Shown piece by piece: positions 5,997-12,905 of a stretch of 19,013 bases of DNA. The notes beneath the pieces were generated by a model. That model was not told the DNA's origin. It searched no databases and saw only the letters and a program-made list of their open reading frames with translations. The first letter of the stretch is position 1. The number at the start of each line of letters is the position of its first letter. Position numbers and translations under genes: made by a program. Source of the DNA: Verrucomicrobia bacterium UBA1200 (lineage in GTDB: Bacteria > Verrucomicrobiota > Kiritimatiellia > RFP12 > UBA1067); NCBI GenBank assembly GCA_002309765.1, contig DBXY01000026.1, positions 1 through 19,013 of the forward strand, read 5' to 3'.

Positions 5997-6847
5997 GCGA
6001 TCAGGAAATCCGTTTCTTTTTGAGCCTTTTCGCTTTCTTTTCCACGATGTTCGGCGCTTGTGTCGGGAGTTTCCTGAACGTTTGCATCTACCGCGTCCCG
6101 CGAGGGGAGTCGGTGGTGACGCCGCGTTCCCACTGCCCGCACTGCAACGCGCTGATTCCGTGGTATCTGAACATCCCGGTGTTAAGCTGGTTGGCTTTGC
6201 GCGGAAAATGCGCCAATTGCAATGGGCCGATCTCGTTCCGCTACACGCTGGTGGAACTGCTTACCGCTTTGCTGTTTCTGGCGGTTTTCATGAAATGGGC
6301 GTTACCTGCGGTATGCCATGTTTCGCCGATCACCAATGTGGCGGCGGTGCCTTGCTATTGGCTGATGCTGGCCGGGTTTATTGTCGGGACTTTTGTCGAT
6401 TTCGAGCATTACATCATTCCGGATTCGGTAACCATTGGCGGTATGGCGGCGGGTTTGGTGTTGAGCGGGTTGGTGCCCTCGCTGCACAACGAGACCGTGT
6501 GGTATTGGGGACTGGCAGAGTCTGCCGCCGGCATGGCGGGCGGGTTCGCCTTGTTGTGGGCGATTTCCTGGCTGGGCGAGAAGGTCTTTAAGAAAGAAGC
6601 GATGGGGTTCGGCGATGTAAAGCTGATGGGGGCGATTGGCGCCTTTATGGGATGGCAATCCGTGCTGTTCACGCTGTTTGTCTCGTCCCTGCTCGGCAGC
6701 ATCAGCGGGATTTTGCTGATTGCGCTCGGGCGAGGCAAGCTTCAAAGCCGGATTCCCTTTGGCCCCTATCTGGCGGTAGCCGCCACGATTTGGCTCTTCT
6801 GGGGCCCGATGCTGATGAATTCATACCTTAAGCTGATCAGCCGCTGA
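5993..6847 (+). CDS. pilD: Type IV prepilin peptidase / N-methylase
   Basis: This 284-residue inner-membrane aspartic protease of family A24 would cleave leader peptides of type IV pilins and type II secretion pseudopilins and methylate the new N-terminus. The methylase domain is intact: GSFLNVCIYRVPRGES, then CPHC (Cys48, Cys51) and CANC (Cys73, Cys76), a zinc site found in bifunctional enzymes. The protease pair is Asp136 (VDFEHYIIPD) and Asp208 in GFGDVKLMG. Several hydrophobic helices follow the usual pattern, and the length is normal. A strong GGAGGG at 5979-5984 lies inside the upstream gene. No pilin or secretion genes are in the window, so its clients lie elsewhere. It ends 2 bp from the convergent isomerase gene with no visible terminator between. 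Confidence 0.95.
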   Translation: MSDQEIRFFLSLFAFFSTMFGACVGSFLNVCIYRVPRGESVVTPRSHCPHCNALIPWYLNIPVLSWLALRGKCANCNGPISFRYTLVELLTALLFLAVFMKWALPAVCHVSPITNVAAVPCYWLMLAGFIVGTFVDFEHYIIPDSVTIGGMAAGLVLSGLVPSLHNETVWYWGLAESAAGMAGGFALLWAISWLGEKVFKKEAMGFGDVKLMGAIGAFMGWQSVLFTLFVSSLLGSISGILLIALGRGKLQSRIPFGPYLAVAATIWLFWGPMLMNSYLKLISR

Positions 6848-6849
6848 AT

Positions 6850-7788
6850 TTACCCGCCCCAGCATTGGCGAACATAACGCAGGGATTTTGCCAATATATC
6901 GGGCGGAACTCCCGGGGACGGCTCAAACACGCGCACAATGTCGGCATTGCCGTAGAAGGCGAAATCGGGGAAGGGGATTTTGCCTTCGCCTGGCGGCAGG
7001 TGGTCGTTGGTTAACGGCGCGGCGTCGTGGATGTGGATGCCGCCGGTGATCGGCAGCAGGGCTTGGGCTACCTTGCTGTGTTCGCCCATCCAGCCGAGCT
7101 GGTAGCGTACCTGGCCGTGCCCCATGTCGTGCCAGTAACGGAGGGGCGATCCGGCGAAACGGTCGCAGAGACTGCTGATCTCGCTTTCGTCCGGAAATCC
7201 TTCAATGGACGGCAGGTTTTCCAGACACAACAGCAGTTTGGATTTATCGAACTGGGGCAGGATTTTTTCCAGCGACTGGCAGAAGAATTCGTAAACCTTT
7301 TTCGCGCGCTTTTCCCGGCGGCGTTTGGCGCGGGACAACAGTTTTTGATAAACCGGGGATTGCGTGGAACCTTCATATTCCGCGCAAGAGCAAAGCCGGC
7401 CCGACCCCAGATCGCCGAACAGCCGCGACTGGAGGAAAATCCGCCCCGCGTGCAATACCACCGCCCGCGCGCCCATCGATTCGGCGAATTCGCGGGTCTC
7501 CCTAAGCATGATTGCCGCCCATGCCCGTTCGTCTTCGTCGGCTGACGCCAGCAGATGCAGCTCGGGGTAACCGTGCGGCGCGCCGATCGGCACCGGGCAA
7601 TAGGCGTGTACGCTGTCGGCACGTACCGCGCCCGAATCGATTCTGGCCCGGATGCCCTTGGCGTGTTCCTCGGTGGTGTTGTAACCCAATTCCAAGGCGT
7701 CAAAGCCAAGTGACAGTATCTCGTCAACCAGCGATTCACCGGTTTTGTGGCGTTTGGCGTTCCAGTTGGTGGAGAGGGCGATGCGCAT
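6850..7788 (-). CDS. Sugar phosphate isomerase/epimerase-like TIM barrel protein
   Basis: This 312-residue protein belongs to the xylose-isomerase-like / AP-endonuclease-2 TIM barrel superfamily. The four usual metal-ligand strands are visible: Glu190 in LCLENLPS, Asp221 and His224 in WHDMGHGQ, His252/His254 in GGIHIHDAA, and Glu289 in VRVFEP. The N-terminus (MRIALSTNWNAKR) forms strand 1 and VVLHAGR strand 4. An insert at about 120-165 is rich in Arg/Lys and contains CSC. Members isomerise or epimerise sugars or inositols, or cleave DNA at abasic sites; which applies here is not shown. It is the last gene of the scpA operon, 8 bp after folE, with no clear Shine-Dalgarno, so it may depend on coupling. 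Confidence 0.8.
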   Translation of the reverse strand: MRIALSTNWNAKRHKTGESLVDEILSLGFDALELGYNTTEEHAKGIRARIDSGAVRADSVHAYCPVPIGAPHGYPELHLLASADEDERAWAAIMLRETREFAESMGARAVVLHAGRIFLQSRLFGDLGSGRLCSCAEYEGSTQSPVYQKLLSRAKRRREKRAKKVYEFFCQSLEKILPQFDKSKLLLCLENLPSIEGFPDESEISSLCDRFAGSPLRYWHDMGHGQVRYQLGWMGEHSKVAQALLPITGGIHIHDAAPLTNDHLPPGEGKIPFPDFAFYGNADIVRVFEPSPGVPPDILAKSLRYVRQCWGG

Positions 7789-7796
7789 GGGTTTCG

Positions 7797-8375
7797 TTAC
7801 CGATTGTTAAGCAGCGCCATGAATTCCTGGCGAACGGTCTGGTCTTCGCGGAATGAGCCTAAAACGGCGGAGGTGGTCATGACGGAGTTCTGCTTTTGCA
7901 CCCCGCGCATCATCATGCACAAGTGTTGGCACTCCATCACCACGCCCACGCCTTCGGCGTTCGATTCGCGGAGTACGGATTGGGCGATCTGGTCGGTAAG
8001 CTGTTCCTGGATTTGCAAACGGCGCGCGTAATGGTCCACAATCCGGGCGATTTTGCTGACGCCAAGCACTTTGCCTTGGGCGATATAGCCCACGTGGCAC
8101 TTTCCGAAGAACGGCAGCATGTGGTGTTCGCACATGCTGTAAACCTCGATGTCCCGCAAAATCACCATGTGGTTGATATCGGTGTGGAAAACCGCGCCGT
8201 TCATCACCTTCTTCAGGTCTTGGCGGTAGCCGCCGGTAAGGAACGCCAGCGATTTGGCGACCCGCCCGGGGGTTTTCAGCAGACCCTCGCGCTGGGGGTC
8301 TTCGCCCAGTTCTTGCAGCAGTTCGCGGACCAGCTCCGCGATCCGTTTCTCATTCGGTTGCTTCGGTTTGCTCAT
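7797..8375 (-). CDS. folE: GTP cyclohydrolase I
   Basis: This 192-residue enzyme converts GTP to 7,8-dihydroneopterin triphosphate, the first step towards folate and other pterins, in the cytoplasm. Zinc ligands are Cys82 and His85 in CEHHMLPF and Cys153 in CQHLCMMMRGV, as in the E. coli enzyme. Other family strings are REGLLKTPGRVAKS, GKCHVGYIAQGKVLGVSKIARIVD and the C-terminal R.EFMALL. The length is slightly below E. coli FolE because the N-terminus is short. AAGGA, 6 bases upstream of ATG 8375, lies over the end of the M3 peptidase gene, whose stop is 2 bp away, so translation is probably coupled. No other folate gene is nearby. Confidence 0.97.
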   Translation of the reverse strand: MSKPKQPNEKRIAELVRELLQELGEDPQREGLLKTPGRVAKSLAFLTGGYRQDLKKVMNGAVFHTDINHMVILRDIEVYSMCEHHMLPFFGKCHVGYIAQGKVLGVSKIARIVDHYARRLQIQEQLTDQIAQSVLRESNAEGVGVVMECQHLCMMMRGVQKQNSVMTTSAVLGSFREDQTVRQEFMALLNNR

Positions 8376-8377
8376 GG

Positions 8378-10441
8378 TTAATCCTTAAGTCCGCAGTGAC
8401 GCAGAATCGCGTCGGTGGAGGCATCGCGTCCGCGGAAAAGCCGGTATACCTCGTCCGGCGGAATACTGCCGCCCATCCCGAGGATGGTGGCGCGGTAGCG
8501 GCGCCCGATCTCGCGGATGGCGGACTCGTTGTCAAGCCCGGCTTCCTCGAAAGCGGCGAACGCATCGGCGGAAATTACCTCCGACCACTTGTAGCTGTAA
8601 TATCCAGCAGCGTAACCGCCGGCGAAGATATGGGTGAAGGTGTTGAGAAAACGCCCTTCTTTGAAAATCGGGTGGGGGCTGAACTTAAGCTCGTTAGCCT
8701 CTTTAACCGCGTTGGCGTCTGGCCATTCCGGTTTGGGATAGCGCGCGTAAAGATCCATATCGGTCGCTCCAAAGTAGAGCTGGCCCATCATGGCGGAGGC
8801 GGCCATGTAGTTTTTGGCGGCAACCACCTTGTCGAAAAGTTCGTCCGGCAGGGGTTCGCCGCTGTCAATGTGGCAGCTTAAACCTTTGAGCGTGTCGCGT
8901 TCGTAACACCAGTTTTCCATGAACTGGCTGGCAATCTCCACCGCGTCCCACTCGACGCCGTTGATTCCGGCAGCGGCCGGTTCGTTGATGTCGGTCAGGT
9001 TGTGCTGAAGGGAATGGCCGAATTCGTGGAAGAGGGTTTCCACCTCGCCGAAACGCATCTGGGCGGGACGGCCGCCGACCGGAACGGTTTGGTTGCAGAC
9101 CATTACCGCCGTCGGCAGTTCCAGCTGACCGTCCGGGGTAAGGTCGCGATTGCGGAAACCGTTCATCCATGCGCCGCCGCGCTTGGTGGCCGGGCGGCTG
9201 TAGGGATCGAGATAAAACGCGGCGCGCGGGGTTCCGTCGGCATCGCTGATCCGGAAGAATCGCACATCCGGATGCCATACCGGAGCCTCGCCGTCTGCAG
9301 GGGTGATCTTGATTCCGAACAGACGTTCCGCAAGCTTAAACAGCCCGTCCAGCACTTTGGGGAATTGGAAGTATTTGCTCAATTCCTCATCGTCGTAATC
9401 GTAAAGCGCCTTACGGCGGCGTTCTTGCCAATAGGCGACATCCCACGGCTGGAAGCTGTCCTCGGCGAAACCGTTGGAGCGGGCGAATTCCAACAGTTCG
9501 GCATTTTCGCGGACGGCAACGGGGCGGGCGGCTTCGGCCAGCTCTTCAACCAGACTGTCAACGTTAGCCACGCATTTCGCCATTTTGGTGGAGAGGTTGA
9601 GATCAGCGTAGGTTTCGAATCCCAGCAGTTGCGCCATTTCGCGGCGCAGTTTAAGGATTTCCTCGATTAGCGCCGAGTTGTCCAAATCGCCCGAAGCGGC
9701 GCGGGTGTTATACTTCCGGAACAAAAGTTCCCGGGCAGCGCGGTTTTCGCTGTAGCGCATGAACGGGCGGTAAACCGCCGCGTCAAGAGTAATCTTCCAT
9801 GGGCCGCGGGCGGCGTCGAATTCTTTGCCGTCCGCCGCCGCCTGCGCGGTAATTTCAAGCAGCGATTCAGGAAGCCCCTTCACCTCTTCCAGCGTGGTAA
9901 GAGTCATGCTGAACGCCTTTGTGGCATCAAGGACATGGTTGGCGAAATCGGTGCTGGCCTGCGAAAGCCGGACTTGGATGGCGTTGAAACGCTGTTGCTT
10001 GTCCGGATCAAGCCCTACGCCTGACAATTCGAAATCGCGGATGGTCTTTTCGAGGATGTGGCGTTGGGTGTCGTTCAGGAACGGCTCGGCGCGGTCGGCG
10101 TCGCGCAGCCGAAGGTGTCCACGGTACAGCGCGGGGCTTTGGCTGACCCGCTGTTCGAACGTCACTATGCGCGGCAGAAACTCGTCCTGCACCTTGCGCC
10201 AGTCGTCGTTGTCGATGACCGACTTAAGGTGCTCGAAAAACAGCCAGGCATCATACACGGGACGGCAGATGTCGTGCAGCTGGCGTACCAATCCCTCCCA
10301 AGTCGGGGTGAAGGATTCCTCCAGCGTCTCGATTTTTTCCAGCGTTTCCGGGATAAGACGGTTAAACGCCTCGCGTGCGGATTCGGGATCCATGCGGTTG
10401 AATTCAGGAAGGTGCGGAATGTTTAAGAACGGATTGCTCAT
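8378..10441 (-). CDS. M3 family oligopeptidase (thimet / oligopeptidase A type)
   Basis: This 687-residue cytoplasmic zinc metallopeptidase would degrade short peptides, including cleaved signal peptides. The zinc site is HEFGH (His472, Glu473, His476) with the third ligand Glu502 in VEIASQFMENW, 26 residues on, the same spacing as in E. coli OpdA/PrlC. The helical N-terminal half and the segment RYSENRAARELLFRKYNTRA are family features, as is the late GGYAAGYYSYKWSEVISADAF. I start at ATG 10441 (MSNPFLNIP); the frame continues upstream but overlaps the preceding gene. It lies 5 bp after the M15-like gene and 2 bp before folE. It could be called prlC or dcp; family M3A is certain, the exact orthology is not. 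Confidence 0.95.
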   Translation of the reverse strand: MSNPFLNIPHLPEFNRMDPESAREAFNRLIPETLEKIETLEESFTPTWEGLVRQLHDICRPVYDAWLFFEHLKSVIDNDDWRKVQDEFLPRIVTFEQRVSQSPALYRGHLRLRDADRAEPFLNDTQRHILEKTIRDFELSGVGLDPDKQQRFNAIQVRLSQASTDFANHVLDATKAFSMTLTTLEEVKGLPESLLEITAQAAADGKEFDAARGPWKITLDAAVYRPFMRYSENRAARELLFRKYNTRAASGDLDNSALIEEILKLRREMAQLLGFETYADLNLSTKMAKCVANVDSLVEELAEAARPVAVRENAELLEFARSNGFAEDSFQPWDVAYWQERRRKALYDYDDEELSKYFQFPKVLDGLFKLAERLFGIKITPADGEAPVWHPDVRFFRISDADGTPRAAFYLDPYSRPATKRGGAWMNGFRNRDLTPDGQLELPTAVMVCNQTVPVGGRPAQMRFGEVETLFHEFGHSLQHNLTDINEPAAAGINGVEWDAVEIASQFMENWCYERDTLKGLSCHIDSGEPLPDELFDKVVAAKNYMAASAMMGQLYFGATDMDLYARYPKPEWPDANAVKEANELKFSPHPIFKEGRFLNTFTHIFAGGYAAGYYSYKWSEVISADAFAAFEEAGLDNESAIREIGRRYRATILGMGGSIPPDEVYRLFRGRDASTDAILRHCGLKD

Positions 10442-10446
10442 GGTTG

Positions 10447-11163
10447 TTACTTGGTTGGGGTGGTTGAGGGTTTTGCGGTTTCCAGCCGCTTGACCGAACA
10501 GTGCAGATGTTCGCCCGAATTTTTCGGGGTTTCGTAAAGCACGAAATCGAATCCGGACTGCCAACAGAGAATCGCCAAATCGCTTAGCGTAGCGTTTTCA
10601 ACGGTAAGGTCGATGGCCCGTCCCTCGCAGTGAAGCGAGTTTTCGAGATGGATGCGGTTGGCGTTAGCCGGGCGGAAACAATCCTGGATCTTTAGCCGGG
10701 CTTTGGCGTTTTTCTTTTCCAGCAGATTCACCAGCCGTTTCAGCGGGATCTCCATTGCCCGGTTGATCAGATGGTCGTCTTCGTTGTCCTTGCCGTTGTC
10801 GTGGTCACTCTCAAACCAGCAGCGCTGGTCTTCAAACCGGATCAAGTCGCGTTTGGCGTCGAAGGTTTTCAGGTCAATTGCCCCGGAATGGAGGGTTTCG
10901 CGGCCGCGGGGAAGGTTGGAGTTTTTGGGGAAGGCGGCGGGGGCCTCGCGCACCGGCTTGTTAAGATCCGGCGCGGGTACGGTTACGGGCGCGGGAGCCG
11001 GTTTCACGGGCTTGCCGTCGCGGTTGCGCGGCCAAAGGTCGAAACAAAGGCAAACCAGCACCCCGACCAGGCAGAGACCTCCGGCCACCAAAAAAGCGCG
11101 CGACATCCAACGCTTGAAAGCGCCCGGATGCCCGAAATCGTCAAAGTCAAGCCGGCTTTTCAT
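10447..11163 (-). CDS. Membrane-anchored M15-like peptidase (predicted D,D- or L,D-peptidase fold)
   Basis: This 238-residue protein has a short cytoplasmic head, one membrane helix at about 21-42 (AFLVAGGLCLVGVLVCLCF) and a Pro/Ala-rich linker at 50-80. Its C-terminal domain has the M15/Hedgehog zinc-peptidase pattern: ENSLHCEGRAIDL gives His178 and Asp185 as ligands, and EHLH gives His221, with Glu218 as possible base. Relatives cut peptidoglycan stem peptides outside the membrane, so periplasmic wall remodelling is the best guess. An acidic stretch at 119-131 (SDHDNGKDNEDDH) is odd and could bind metal. The start at ATG 11163 follows AGGAG by 7 bases and overlaps the end of scpB by 17 bp, so it is translationally coupled. 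The frame upstream of this ATG is only the shadow of scpB. Confidence 0.7.
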   Translation of the reverse strand: MKSRLDFDDFGHPGAFKRWMSRAFLVAGGLCLVGVLVCLCFDLWPRNRDGKPVKPAPAPVTVPAPDLNKPVREAPAAFPKNSNLPRGRETLHSGAIDLKTFDAKRDLIRFEDQRCWFESDHDNGKDNEDDHLINRAMEIPLKRLVNLLEKKNAKARLKIQDCFRPANANRIHLENSLHCEGRAIDLTVENATLSDLAILCWQSGFDFVLYETPKNSGEHLHCSVKRLETAKPSTTPTK

Positions 11164-11890
11164 TTTCTGGCTCCTCGGTTCGGTTTTCGGGTTTTGGTTG
11201 TCCGTAGGTTTCCGGCGTCTCGGCAAAAAGCGGCTCGGCCGGCTCTTCCGACGGTTTTTCCTTTTTGTGGATTGCCCGGCGCTCTGACGGTTTCGCCCTT
11301 TGCAGGGTGGGGTCAAGTTCGTTGAGTTCCTTCAGGTTGCTCAACCCGAAATGGTTCAGGAATGTTGCGGTGGTGCCGTATAGGAACGGATGGCCGGGCA
11401 GATCGCTGCGCCCGACGATGCGGATCAGGTGCAGCTCCATGAGCGATTTAACCATGTGGTCAACCGCCACCCCGCGGATGGATTCCATTTCGGATTTTGA
11501 AATCGGCTGCCGGTAGGCAATGATGGCCAACGTCTCCAACGCCGGACGGGAGAGCCGGTTGGGGCGGTCTTGGTGCAACAGGCAACGCAGCCAACGGCCG
11601 CAAGCGGGTTGGGTCTGGAAGCGGAAACCGCCGTTCAATTCGATTAGGTCGAAGCCGAACTCCAGCCGGGACAATTCCTTGGCGACGCTTAGGATGGCGT
11701 CGCGAATCTCCCGCGGCGATGAGCTGGCGAAAAGCTGCAGGGTGTCGTCGGCGGGATCCGAGGCGGCAACCGCCTTGAGGGTGGATCGGATCTCTTCCAC
11801 CGTCAGCGGGTGGTCGGCGCCGAAAAGCAGTCCGCCGACAATCTGCTGGAGGCTCTTCGGGGCCGGGATTTTCACTTCATCAGCTGGCAT
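11147..11890 (-). CDS. scpB: Segregation and condensation protein B
   Basis: This 247-residue kleisin partner binds ScpA and, with SMC, forms the bacterial condensin that organises the chromosome. The paired winged-helix layout is visible: KSLQQIVGGLLFGADHPLTVEEI begins the first domain, and RLSRPALETLAIIAYRQP with SKSEMESIRGV and PFLYGTTATFLNHFGL form the second, which is the most conserved part of the family. The last 50 residues are charged and Pro/Glu-rich (KKEKPSEEPAEP), beyond the normal core. The start at ATG 11890 has GGAG 9 bases upstream and overlaps scpA by 11 bp. The gene order scpA-scpB is the usual one. Confidence 0.95.
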   Translation of the reverse strand: MPADEVKIPAPKSLQQIVGGLLFGADHPLTVEEIRSTLKAVAASDPADDTLQLFASSSPREIRDAILSVAKELSRLEFGFDLIELNGGFRFQTQPACGRWLRCLLHQDRPNRLSRPALETLAIIAYRQPISKSEMESIRGVAVDHMVKSLMELHLIRIVGRSDLPGHPFLYGTTATFLNHFGLSNLKELNELDPTLQRAKPSERRAIHKKEKPSEEPAEPLFAETPETYGQPKPENRTEEPENEKPA

Positions 11891-12695
11891 AGCTATCTAC
11901 TCCGTCAAAATTCAGGGGTTGGGCGGGATCTCCGCCGTTTTCCGGCGGCAGCACCAAAATCTCGTGGAACGGCGCGTTCTGCTGGAGTTGGATTTGGTGC
12001 ATCCTGAGCAGTTCCAGCAGCGCCAGAAAGGTAACGATCACTTCCCCGCGAGGCGAATCCTCTTTGAAAAGTTTGGAGAACGCCACGTGTCCTTTGCTGG
12101 CGGTGAGATTGACGATCATCTGCATCTTGTCCGGAACCGACCAGGTGATGGGCTTGAGATGTCCGAGCGGCACCTCGGCGGCACGTGCCAATACCTCTTG
12201 GAAGGCGGTAAGCAGGTCGAACAGCCCAATATCCGCCAACGCCTGTCCGGCGTCGGCCTCGGTTTTCTCGAATACCGGGCCTTCGCCGCCGTAGCCGAAC
12301 GCTTCGCCTTGCAGGCACTCCATGTAGGATAACTGGCCGGCGGCGTCTTTGAACTTTTTGTACTCGATCAGCTGTCTTACCAGGTCCAGCCGCGGGTCAA
12401 CCCATTCTTCGTCATCCTGACCGCCGGAACGGCGGGACTCAACCGGCAGCAACATGCGGCTCTTGATCATCATCAGCGTCGATGCCATCACCAGAAACTC
12501 GCCCGCGATATCCAGGTCGAGCATCCGCATCATGTTCAGATATGCCATGTACTGGGCGGTAATCTTGACGATCGGGATGTCGTAAATGTCCACCTCGTCC
12601 CGCCTGATAAGGTACAGCAATAGGTCAAGCGGCCCTTCAAAGACCTCCAGATCCACCTTGTAATCGTTATCATTCAGCAGGTTTTCGACCGACAT
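11880..12695 (-). CDS. scpA: Segregation and condensation protein A
   Basis: This 271-residue kleisin bridges the SMC heads in the condensin complex. The N-terminal signature is clear: YKVDLEVFEGPLDLLLYLIR, then DIYDIPIVKITAQYMAYL and AGEFLVMASTLMMIKSRMLLP. The C-terminal winged helix for SMC binding is at about 195-240 (KGHVAFSKLFKEDSPRGEVIVTFLALLELLRM). The start at ATG 12695 gives the right distance to the signature, although only GGA about 9 bases upstream serves as ribosome site. It heads a six-gene minus-strand operon down to 6850 and is divergent from the GH92 gene. No smc gene is in the window. Confidence 0.96.
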   Translation of the reverse strand: MSVENLLNDNDYKVDLEVFEGPLDLLLYLIRRDEVDIYDIPIVKITAQYMAYLNMMRMLDLDIAGEFLVMASTLMMIKSRMLLPVESRRSGGQDDEEWVDPRLDLVRQLIEYKKFKDAAGQLSYMECLQGEAFGYGGEGPVFEKTEADAGQALADIGLFDLLTAFQEVLARAAEVPLGHLKPITWSVPDKMQMIVNLTASKGHVAFSKLFKEDSPRGEVIVTFLALLELLRMHQIQLQQNAPFHEILVLPPENGGDPAQPLNFDGVDSYAS

Positions 12696-12743
12696 TTCAA
12701 CATCCGATTCCGAAACGACACCTTATGCGCAATTGAAAAATAT

Positions 12744-12773
12744 ATGATAGCAAAAAATCGTCCGGCACACCAA
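12744..12773 (-). promoter_or_regulatory. Putative promoter of the scpA operon
   Basis: On the minus strand TTGGTG (12773-12768) and TATCAT (12749-12744) are 18 bases apart. The -10 is good (5 of 6) and the -35 poor (3 of 6). It is the best match in the divergent gap and lies about 50 bases from ATG 12695. Confidence 0.4.
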
Positions 12774-12840
12774 TAACAACTTTAATAAATCGGTTATTTT
12801 TTTATCCGCCCCGAAGGATTCGTGCAATGACATTATTTTG

Positions 12841-12869
12841 TTGTTTTTATGCGGAGGAAATGGGATAAT
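12841..12869 (+). promoter_or_regulatory. Putative promoter of the GH92 gene
   Basis: TTGTTT (12841-12846) and GATAAT (12864-12869) are 17 bases apart, 37 bases before ATG 12906. The upstream 12781-12810 stretch is very AT-rich and holds AATAA-ATCGG-TTATT, a small symmetry that might be an operator half-pair. No catabolite-control box is obvious. Confidence 0.4.
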
Positions 12870-12905
12870 ACCATTGTTTTGTTAACTATGAATAGGAGTA
12901 ATCTA

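Noticed and set aside
5680..6591. A 303-codon plus-strand frame overlapping the glycosyltransferase and prepilin peptidase genes
   Set aside because: It is out of frame with both clearly motif-bearing genes and is Arg/Cys-rich without conserved features.
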